Positions 11,313-20,037 of a DNA stretch of 64,000 nt are shown in pieces (the stretch's first letter is position 1; each line of letters begins with the position of its first letter). The stretch is taken from assembly GCA_029255685.2 (NCBI GenBank), contig CM055319.2:21732247-21796246 (forward strand), in the 5' to 3' direction. This stretch comes from Silene conica (lineage: Eukaryota > Streptophyta > Magnoliopsida > Caryophyllales > Caryophyllaceae). Both the position numbers and the translations under genes were made by a program. The notes beneath the pieces were generated by a model that saw nothing but the letters and a program-made list of their open reading frames with translations, was not told the origin of the DNA and made no database searches.

Positions 11313-12632
11313 TAGAAGCTTTCCTTGTTCTTGCAGTTGCTTGAAAAACTTCTGATGGTTACATAGTTTTTCAAGGGCTGCAAGTGATGTTTGATAAAGT
11401 TCTCCCAATGTGGCATTACTTAATGATATGTTCTTGAGGGAGAATTGTCTAGCGGCTTCGTTTCCCAATGGCTCCGGAAGAGAGGTTAGATAAGCTTGTT
11501 TGAGATTTACATCATCCATGCCTCCAGGAGCATAAAACCGCTTGGACATTTTTTCGTAATGTCGTTCAATATCTTTTCCCATGAATGAACAACATTTCAT
11601 ACTCAGGAATTCTTCTCTTGCTTGAGTTGTGTAGTGATCCCAAGCACCCAGAAATTCATTGTGAATGTTTCTAATGAAAGCGTCAACTGAGGAGGATTGT
11701 CGAATTTGCAATTGTCGATAAGTTCTAAGATTAATCCACCATTGGCGCAAACGACCATAAAATCTTGAGACTAGCCTGTCTACTATTGTTGCAAGGCTAG
11801 CTCCAGGGTAAAGGAGTTGTTCGGTACACCAGGCATGCATTTCATATATCTTGTCTCTCCATTTTGAGGGTGGAATATTATCGAAGGAGAAACCATGACC
11901 TGGTATATTATGACTTTTAGGGTTCCAACCGGGTGGAGGATGAGCTTCAGGTTGTTCTTGATCTCCTTGATTTTCACTCTCACTCTCACCGACTTCCTCA
12001 ATTGAAGTAGGTTCAACCATCATAAATTCGGGCATCAAAATCTCGTCTACTGAGCCCTGAGATGTAGGCTTCTTTGTTTTGGGTTTTGCCAAATTGGTTA
12101 GAAGAGAAGAGATGGGGTTGTGATTTTCCACCATGAAATGGGAGGCATCTTCTGGACATTGTGTGGCTGGAGATTCAGTTTGAGTTATTGTAGATGTTTT
12201 TTCTCCATCACTCGTGGTGGATTGCCTCTCTTTTATTACATGTCGCTCTTCTAAAACTTTCGTCCGAAGAAATGACGATGCTCCAAAAGGATTTGATTCT
12301 GGAGATAATATAGGAAGGGGTTGTGGATGTTTTTCAAGAGGAAGTGTATAAACTGGATATGGGGTGAATATATCACAAGGCATCTCCTGTCGTATTGTTG
12401 ATGGGTTTTGTAAGGAGGATAGTTGAGCTTTTAGTGATTTCAGTTCAGATTCTTTTTGGGAAATAATCGGTGATGCTATAGAAACTGTTGTTGCAAGGTG
12501 CAAGAGTTGTTGGTGTAATAAAGAGATTTTTTGATGTATCTCTTTCACAGCAAGATCCATGATTGTTACCTTTTTATCTAGTTGTTGCAAAAAATTGTTT
12601 TGAGCTCGTGCATTTTCCGATTGCCAGTTCAA
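11313..12632 (-). pseudogene. Pararetrovirus coat protein region (open but C-terminally truncated)
   Basis: A single long minus-strand frame (467 codons, 11,229-12,632) covers the same coat protein as the left copy without the 151-bp duplication. Order: NWQSENARAQNN linker, helical KEIHQKISLLHQQLLHLA, Pro-rich spacer, capsid core (PGHGFSFDNIPPSKWRDKIYE, QWWINLRTYRQLQIR). It loses homology after GKLLG at about 11,312. The last 28 codons (11,229-11,312) are read from the antisense of the left copy's downstream sequence. The zinc knuckle is absent because of truncation. Confidence 0.78.
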
Positions 12633-13446
12633 GGTTATTTCCGCTGCACTTACCTGTTTTCTTGAACCATTTGGATTTTTTATTTTCCAGGACTGTTTGG
12701 TATTTTCTTCTTCCCACTCTGTTGGTGGAAAGTTTGTCTGTTAGGACGAGGATGAACCAAACATAAAACATGTAGGGATTTCGTTTGATGGGTTGGTAGG
12801 CTTTCCTGGTTTGGAATATTGTACGTAATACTCAAAAGTTTTTCCCCTTGGTTCTCCTAGAAGATCAACACTAGAATCTCCCGACTAATATTTTTCTTTA
12901 AGAATTTGTTGGGAAGATTTTTTTTTTCTTTTTTGGGTAATCATCTTCATCTGAGTCCATCATCATGCAATTTTCACAATCACAGATGTCAAAAAACTTG
13001 TGACCTGTCTCATCTTTAAATACGTATACTGGATCTCCAAGATGATTAAAAGATTGGATAGGAACATTAAGATAACTCTCATTTTGTTTCATCGGGATGA
13101 GGAGCGGAGTAATCGTATTTATTTCAGTGCAGAAAATTTGTGGACAAGATTTTTCATTTGGTTCTTTTTTGAAGAATATCTCAATGGTGCCATCTTTATG
13201 TTTTGTGATTTTGGAATCTATGGACTGTAGGGGAGTATTGATGTCATTGATTTTTTCATAATGAGTAACCCAAGATTCTGGAAGAAGTTTGATGAGCTCC
13301 TTTTTTGGAATTTGTCTGGGGATATGAATACATGAAGGGCTATGTTGTGATTCTAACTGGATGAATAGAGCATCATATGTATCTCTAGGAATACTGAGGT
13401 CCATTGCATGATGGACCCTATATGCCATCTGATGATGTAGCGGCAT
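12633..13446 (-). pseudogene. Pararetrovirus linker between movement and coat protein (broken)
   Basis: The minus-strand frame 12,898-13,446 follows the movement protein with a frame change, starting in the HHQMAYRVHHAMDL segment. It continues through a C-x-C-x2-C cluster (FFDICDCENCMMMDSDEDDY) and a lysine-rich stretch. Downstream homology continues in another frame with a TAG near 12,885 and the shared TAA near 12,742 before the coat protein frame opens. The role in the virus is not known to me. Confidence 0.7.
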
Positions 13447-14011
13447 ATGTATTTTCTATTTGGAGGGTTCCAGTTATTTGTAACTGGATTTGGAGATTTT
13501 GGAGGATTTGTGGGTCTTCTAAAGCCATATTAAAATTTGGGAACAAGGTGATAAATACAGTACCTGCATTAAGCGTTCTTTGGATGGTTGAAATGCATGC
13601 ATGTTGGTATTCCATATACCTTGTATCCATTAGGGCTATACGCGCAACAACAGGAAGTCCTTTTCTATCATGGAGAGTCAGTGCTAAACGTACTGCTCCA
13701 TAGTGAAGGTGAGTATAACCATTCGTTCTCCAAGAGCGAAACATCGCTTCATTAATAAGTCGGAGGGGAATCATTTGCTCTGCTTCCGTGGCCGGAACAA
13801 AATGTTGTTCTAGTTGTGAGGCTTGAACAATTTCTTTAGCTGTATTTCTGTGTGGGCCAAGTACTTGTTTGATTACTTTAGGAAAAGAAGAGTTTGATTT
13901 TGTGAAGGCCCGATAAGGGTTTAGCAAAGGAAGTTGAGTAATAAGAACTTTAATCTTTTCATCTACATATTCTACTTCATAAAGATAATCTACTTTACTA
14001 ACATTTGACAT
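13418..14011 (-). pseudogene. Pararetrovirus movement protein (C-terminal frameshift)
   Basis: A 197-codon minus-strand frame begins MSNVSKVDYLYEVEYVD. It has the layout of 30K-superfamily movement proteins of Caulimoviridae, with LPLLNPYRAF near the N-terminus and a central LHYGAVRLALTLHDRKGLPV segment followed by LMDTRYMEYQHA. These proteins move viral particles through plasmodesmata. The frame ends about 30 codons early relative to homology, which continues in the overlapping frame 12,898-13,446, so one indel near 13,430 separates them. Only this copy keeps a movement protein; the left copy begins after it. Confidence 0.72.
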
Positions 14012-14170
14012 GCGAGAAGAAGAAGAAGAAAAAAGGTGCTAAGATATTAAAAGTATTTTCCATATTTTTGATATGAAATCAGTAACCATAACATAATACT
14101 TTATTTCTTATTTTACCTTTAAAGGTTCAAATTATAATGAATGTTCCTCCTCTATTAAGATGATATGATG
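14012..14170 (-). other. Pararetrovirus leader, proximal part
   Basis: Short AT-rich non-coding stretch between the movement protein start and the LINE insertion point. It appears to be the part of the viral leader nearest the first gene, because a matching target duplication joins it to 27,977. Confidence 0.5.
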
Positions 14171-14184
14171 GTATTGAGAAACTA
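14171..14184. repeat. Target-site duplication of the LINE (left)
   Basis: GTATTGAGAAACTA lies directly outside the LINE poly-A tail. It matches GTATTAAGAAACTA at 27,977-27,990 at 13 of 14 positions. Confidence 0.8.
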
Positions 14185-14212
14185 TTTTTTTTTTGAGGTA
14201 AAAGCCGACGGC

Positions 14213-15160
14213 TTAATTCATTAAAGCTAAATCAAAAGTAACAGCATTGTTCGCGCTTGTCGGTAGAGGATCTACCCAATCAATTCTACCTGGCTCATCC
14301 ATGACGTAGTGTAGCTCATGAGCAACAGTGTTTTTTGTACGACAAGTATGCGACCATACAATCGAACTAAAAACAGAACAAAAAGAAAGAATATCTGCTA
14401 TAAGAAGGTTAAACAAGCTTCGTCCACTATCTCGTTTATTCAGAGCTTCGATGACTTGGAGGCAGTCACTTTCGATCACCACATCAGCATGACCCTTCCG
14501 GTGCGCTTCCTGGACACCCTCAAGTACCGCAACCCCTTCAGCAAACAGAGGAGACCAACATTGGGCTTTCTTGATGGTTGTACCCCACAGGACGTGCCCT
14601 TCGTCGTCTCGACAAACCAATCTGACCCCTACCCCTTCGCCCTCCTTGACTCCCGCGTCAACATTTATTTTCACGCAGTTTATAGGCGCTCGTGTCCAGG
14701 CCTCGCCCTCCCCTAGCTGCTGCCTTCTTCCCCTCTCCCTTCTTCGACCTTCATCCCCCTTCTCCTCCTTGGCATTCATCTCCGCGACCACGTCCCTGCA
14801 ACGTTGCACCACCCCGTCTGGTTCCACCTCCCTATTTTCGAAAATAATCTTGTTTCGATGTTCCCAAAGCGCCCAGCATCCAACCATAAAACCACGGTGC
14901 TCTGTTTCGCCAGTAGCTGCCCATTTCACTTCCACCCAATCCCGCACTCCACCTCCCTCCTCCTCCTCGTCTCGATACAGGCCCAGCCCCTCCCAAACTC
15001 TGTGTGCAGCCCAGAAATCTCTGAAAAGATGAAGGCTCGTTTAATAACAAGAAGAACAAAAAGGACAAAGAAAGGACTCACCTCGGGTTCGGGAAGCAAT
15101 GTTCGCGCCAGTTGCTAGTGCCGCGCTGCATAGTTGCCAAAAGAAGAGTTTAACTCAGGG
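14213..15160 (-). pseudogene. LINE ORF2: zinc-binding segment and RNase H domain
   Basis: The 244-codon frame 14,213-14,947 ends the ORF2 polyprotein. It has the CWALWEHRNKIIF segment common before plant LINE RNase H, a charged linker, then a RVT_3-type RNase H fold (KINVDAGVKEGEGVG, FAEGVAVLEGVQEA, VVIESDCLQVIEAL, TVAHELHYV) with recognisable acidic residues. Between 14,948 and 15,160 homology continues (FFWQLCSAALATGANIASRT) but is interrupted by a close pair of stops after WKVPV and further frame changes. RNase H would degrade the RNA strand after reverse transcription. Confidence 0.82.
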
Positions 15161-17469
15161 CTACACCGGAACTTTCCACAACCTATTCCACATCCATTGC
15201 TCACGGGCCCAAGACGAGGATTCCTCCGTATCAATCTGAGAGATGTTACCCGCAATAAGGTGATAAGCCGTCTTCACCGAGTACTCACCATTCCGCTCCG
15301 CTTCCCAATACCACTCATCTCGCAGTCTAGATACGCTCAATCTGATGTTAGCTACCCGGTCGCGCTCAAAAGGTAACAACAGCTGATTTAATTTATTCAT
15401 ATCCCACCCGCCATTCTCCTGATTAAATAACTCACCTACACGCATCATTTCGTTTCCTGGGCAACATGGTGACAAAACTCGACCCGACTGCGTCCCCGGA
15501 ATCCAAGCGTCCCTCCATACACTCGTGGTCATCCCATCCCCAATACGCCGTCCAAGACCATGGCTCAACACACTTCTGGCTTCGACGATCCCCTCCAGGT
15601 ATAGCTCGGATTATTTCCGAGTCTTGCCGTGAGGAAATCCCCCTGTGCGAAGTATTTTGCCCGCATAATCCGCGCCCATAAATAGTCCTGAACCGTTAAA
15701 AGCCTCCAAGCCTGTTTACCCAGGAGTGCAGTGTTAAACAAATGGAAATCTCTGAATCCCATGCCTCTCATACCTTTCGGTTGACAAAATTTCTTCCACA
15801 CAACCCAAGACACGCCTCTTTTCCCTTCTTCATGGCTCCACCAAAAACGCGATACCATCGATTTAAGTTCGTTGCAAAAGTTCGCAGGAATTTTAAACAC
15901 ACTCATCACATAGGTAGGAAGCGAATTGGCAACAACCTTTATGAGAACTTCCTTACCCGCTCTTGACAAAATTTTCCCGCGCCATCCAGATAACCTCTTG
16001 CTGATCTTATCCCGAATGATATCCGTTAAAGGCTTCTTCGATCTCCCTATGACCGTAGGAAGGCCAAGATATCTAGCTTGCTCATTCACCTCCACCATAC
16101 CCAGCCTCGACACCAACGCATCCCTTTTCTCCCTTTTAACCCCTTTGCTAAACGAGACCGTTGTCTTATTTAAGTTCACCAGCTGCCCCGAAGCGGCTTC
16201 ATATGATCGGAGAATATTAGAAATAATCTCCATCTCTGTCGTGGTGGCTTTGGTGAAGAAGATATTGTCGTCCGCGAAGAAAAGATGAGACACCATCGGG
16301 GCTTGCGCCGCAATTCGAATACCATAAAGTGCACCCTGTTCAACCGCTTTCCTCACAAAGTTCGAGAGGGCTTCCGCGCATAGAATGAATAGGTATGGTG
16401 AGAGGGGGTCTCCTTGGCGAAGTCCTCTCGTTGGCCGGAATTCACGAGATTGCATACCATTGATTAGAACCGAAAAGGCGACTGTTGAGACACAGTCCAT
16501 CACGCTGGCTATCCATGATCGGTCAAAACCCATTTTGCTTAAGACTCGTTCGAGAAAAATCCATTCAACTCTGTCATAAGCCTTGGCCATATCCAGTTTG
16601 ATGGCCATATACCCTTCCCCTAACTGAGAATGCTTCACATAGTGGAACATTTCGAAGGCGATTAGAACATTATCTGATATAAGACGGCCCTTTGTGAAAG
16701 CACTTTGATTTTCGGAAACAATGTCGCCCAGAAAATTCTTTATTCGGTTAGCGGGCACCTTGGACACCAATTTGTAAGCCACGTTACACAAGCTAATAGG
16801 ACGGAAGTGTTGAATTTTATCCGGAGCTTTCTTTTTTGGAATTAGAACAATGTTGGTTTTGTTTAAGTCTCGAACAGAGCGTTCTCCTTGGAGAATGGCA
16901 TTCACTGTAGCAATAACCTCGGGTCTTATGATATCCCAATACGATTGAAAGAAGAGAGCATTCATCCCGTCTGGACCCGGTGCTTTGAGGGGGTGCATCT
17001 GATTGAGGGCTTCGATTATTTCAGCCGCAGAGTATTCTTTTCTTAATCCAGCATTCATATCATCCGTGACCCTATTTTCGAGCCCAGCCTGAACATCATC
17101 AAAGTTGGTAGGATTTGAAGAATGAAACAGGTACTTAAAGTAGTTATTCGCAACCGCGGCGATATCAATATCCTCCGTGTGAACAGCCTCTGCTTCATCC
17201 ACAAGCTTGGTTATGAGATTCTTACGCTTCCTCTCGCTACCTTTTGAATGGAAAAACTTTGTATTCCTATGCCCCTCTTTGAGCCATAACGCACGGGACC
17301 TTTGCCGCCAATAAACCTCTTGTTTTTTCCGAAGGCTAGCAAGCTCGGCCACTAAATTTTTCCGTTTAGTGACATTTGCTTCAGACCTGTCACTCGCATT
17401 CAGCTTCGTTACCTGTTTCTCCTTTCTGTCCATGTCGCGTATGATATGATTAATAGTTGTGCCCTTCTA
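15161..17469 (-). pseudogene. LINE ORF2: reverse transcriptase
   Basis: The frame 15,565-17,433 (622 codons) holds the non-LTR reverse transcriptase motifs in order: FRPISLCNVAYKLVSK, KLDMAKAYDRVEW, GLRQGDPLSPYLFILCAEAL, and the catalytic FADD in SHLFFADDNIFF, then the thumb region. One base is missing in a G run near 15,597, after which the protein continues in frame 15,161-15,571 (LGRRIGDGMTTSVWRDAWIPG). Upstream, a single in-frame TAG at 17,467-17,469 is all that separates it from the endonuclease. The enzyme copies LINE RNA at nicked chromosomal DNA. Confidence 0.88.
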
Positions 17470-18315
17470 AGCCCTCAATTCACTCGCACAGGCCTGAAGA
17501 GCCTCCACAAGGTCACCACGTCCTTTAAGAACCCCCCTCTCAACAGCCTCCTTGCAATCCTCCTGTTCAATCCAAATTTTCTCGAACCGAAAACTTCGTC
17601 TTTTTTTTCCTGTAGCCTCCTTTCGATTGAGAATAATTTTAATGGGCGCGTGGTCGGACCATTCCCTATCGAGATAAAAGAGTTTTGCGAAAGGAAATAA
17701 TTCCATCCACTGCTCGGTAGCCATAGCTCGATCAATCATACTTTGTCTAATCGTCGTTCCACTGTGCCCATTATCAAACGAGAAGTTGTATCCTTCCCAT
17801 GAAACATCACGAAGCCCGCATTCATCTACCGCCGCTTGAAAATTGTTCATTTGCCACTGTTGCCGGCTACCACCCTTCATCTTCGTAGAATACAAAATTT
17901 CGTTGTAGTCACCAATACAAACCCATGGAAGAGTAGATTGCTGATAGAGGACCCTAAGGAGTTCCCACGATAGGTGACGATCTCCCACCGATGGCCATCC
18001 ATAAAACCCCGTCAGCCTCCATTCCCTATTAGCATCCTTAATTGTAAAATCCATATGATGGACCGAAGCCGACTGAAAATTACAGTCAATATCATCCTTC
18101 CACAACAAGGCCAAACCCCCCGATCTACCAATATTATCCACTTCCATTCCGTAGTACCCCACTAGTTGATCCTTCACTTTACCCATCTCACGACCACTAA
18201 GCTTAGTTTCGCAAAGGAAGATAATGGCCGGGGCCTCCCTCTTTATTAATTCACGGAGTCCAACGATTGCATTGGGGTTGCCCAATCCCCGGCAATTTAA
18301 GCTTAAAATACTCAT
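17467..18315 (-). pseudogene. LINE ORF2: apurinic-type endonuclease domain
   Basis: The minus-strand start ATG at 18,315 gives MSILSLNCRGLGNPNAIVG, the usual ORF2 start of plant L1. Catalytic signatures of the EEP endonuclease family are present: SLNCRG, the Glu in FLCETKLS (residue 36), CIGDYNEIL, and the terminal SDHAP. The domain nicks target DNA to prime reverse transcription. The frame closes at a TAG that is in frame with the downstream reverse transcriptase. The nested retrotransposon inserted 19-23 bp upstream of this ATG, between ORF1 and ORF2. Confidence 0.88.
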
Positions 18316-18333
18316 TGGGCCCAGCGGGGTTGA

Positions 18334-18338
18334 ACTGT
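18334..18338. repeat. Target-site duplication of the Athila-like element (left)
   Basis: ACTGT directly precedes the left LTR and recurs directly after the right LTR at 26,488-26,492. Confidence 0.93.
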
Positions 18339-18609
18339 TGATACGTGTCTATTTTATGATGTTTTACATCTATTTTTACACGTATTTGGTCGCTCATTTA
18401 CTATGTTTTAGCCCTTATTTCCCACAAATTGTGTACTTTCGTATTTTTATGCACTTTTGCAGATTTATGCGGAAAAGAGACGATTTGGCACCAAATTCGT
18501 ATCCTCAAGTCTTTTGCTTAATTAAGGAATAAATGGAAAGTCAACTGGAGTCAAAATCAAGTACCAAGAGTCAAAACAGAAGAAAATCCGAAGACTTCCG
18601 TACAGAAGC

Positions 18610-18742
18610 GGTCGACCGACCAGTTAAACGGGTCGGCCGACCAGGCCTGTTTTTCAATAAGCCCAATTTTCCAAGAAAGGCCGGAAATAAAAGAGGTCCA
18701 GCAAGAAGCGGTCGACCGACCAGCCAAACGGGTCGGCCGACC
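18610..18742 (+). repeat. Two paired GGTCGACCGACC modules, 5' LTR
   Basis: 12-mers at 18,610, 18,631, 18,710 and 18,731. Each pair has a 9-bp spacer, so starts are 21 bp apart. The first member is GGTCGACCGACC and the second is the perfect palindrome GGTCGGCCGACC. Confidence 0.95.
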
Positions 18743-19245
18743 AGAACGAAGCCCATGCGATTCTTTTTCGGAAATAAAGTAGAATTAGAGTCTTTAGGAA
18801 ACTCTTAGTTTCTTTCTATTTAAGCCAATCTTGTGATTAGGGTTAGATATCTCCTACTATCTTAGATCTTAGATCTTGATAATCAAGTTTTGCATCGAAT
18901 CTTTCAGTATCAAGTTTTATCAGATTTAGTTTTGTAATCTTTCAATAATTCTCAAGCATTCATCAATAAAGTTAGTTTCTTTCTGCCCTAAACTCCAAAT
19001 TGTGGTATTTACTCTTTTAATCTAGCCTTTTATTATAGTTCTTATTTTTATTATAATTGTTAAGTTAGAATCCCAAGCTTTATTGAATCTTGCATGTTTA
19101 GATTAATTACTATGTTCTCCATGTTTATTCCCAATTTTACAATCGTCTTATCAGTCATGAGTAGCTAATTTTCATATGTTAGGATGTAGGGGATAATATG
19201 CAGAGGTAAATAAAATCCGAAAAAACCGACTTGTAGCAGGACCAC

Positions 19246-19319
19246 GGTCGGCCGACTGGAAAAGTCGGTCGGTCGACCGAGGCCGTGGTCGGCCGACTGG
19301 AGTAGCCGGTCGGTCGACC
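19246..19319 (+). repeat. Two paired GGTCGGYCGACC modules, 5' LTR second cluster
   Basis: 12-mers start at 19,246, 19,267, 19,287 and 19,308. Within-pair spacing is again 21 bp. Here the second member is GGTCGGTCGACC, the reverse complement of the form used in the first cluster. Confidence 0.95.
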
Positions 19320-19920
19320 ACTCGCGTATGTTTTCTTATTTCGTCTTTTCTTGTCAATTTTAATATCCTGCAATGAGACCAATAGGAGATTTGTAGGATG
19401 TTAGTAATGACCTACCCAAGATTGAGAGATACGGGAAGGACATTGGTTTACACCTTAAGACGGATAGGTTACTCAAGGCTGAAAGGTATGTAACCTGGGA
19501 TTTAGGAATCACCCTTATTGTTGACACCCAATAATTGTGAGACCTAGGAACTAATAGCATAGGCCGAAAGGAGCTATTAGGTAGCATAGACCTAAAAAGA
19601 TATGTTACACCCCCTTACGCGACTGCAATACATGTTGACCTTAGGATTTATTTTACCCTAGCTATTTATTACCCGAACATCCTAGCATCCCTTTTTATTA
19701 TATTTTATTCTCATCTTTTATTATTTGTTTATTTTAATCTTTGCCTTAGATATAGTAATCAACCAATCAAACTCCCAAATTTGTTACCTTTAAACATTAA
19801 CATTTAACAATAAACATTCCCCACCTCCTTGTGGTTCGACCCTGACTTTCACTATCTAATTGTTTAAGTTAGGAATTATAAATTTTATCTTTGGTACCCT
19901 CAACGACGGGCATCAAATTT

Positions 19921-19938
19921 TGGCGCCGTTGCCGGGGA
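19921..19938 (+). promoter_or_regulatory. tRNA-Asp primer binding site
   Basis: TGGCGCCGTTGCCGGGGA is an 18-nt perfect complement of the 3' end of tRNA-Asp including CCA. It begins 5 bp after the LTR, as in Athila/Tat elements. Confidence 0.93.
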
Positions 19939-20037
19939 GGTGACGCCAGTGTTTATTGTTTTTTGTTTTTGTTTCTCTTTGTTTAAGGAACTTTTTGTTC
20001 CTTAAACCTTCTCACCTTTTTCTTGTAGTTTCCTCTT

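Larger units (their letters stand above)
11313..14170 (-). mobile_element. Endogenous pararetrovirus, right copy (inverted)
   Basis: The minus strand carries a movement protein, linker region and most of the coat protein in genome order, then stops at the junction with the left copy. It is therefore tail to tail with 8,554-11,312. The upstream non-coding leader (14,012-14,170) is cut by the LINE insertion, and its continuation appears to be at 27,991 onward. Both copies share a TAA after the GSSSS segment, while other stops are private to one copy. This suggests that both derive from one already defective copy. Confidence 0.8.
18339..19915 (+). repeat. 5' LTR of the Athila-like element
   Basis: 1,577 bp from TGATACGTG to GGGCATCA, with inverted TGAT/ATCA ends. 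It holds four motif pairs (18,610-18,742 and 19,246-19,319). A small ATG-started frame (18,533-18,808, 91 codons) crosses the first two pairs and reads them as DRP/GRP repeats; I do not consider it a proven gene. Confidence 0.93.

Noticed and set aside
14571..15032. Plus-strand Pro/Ser-rich frames
   Set aside because: Antisense of LINE ORF2.
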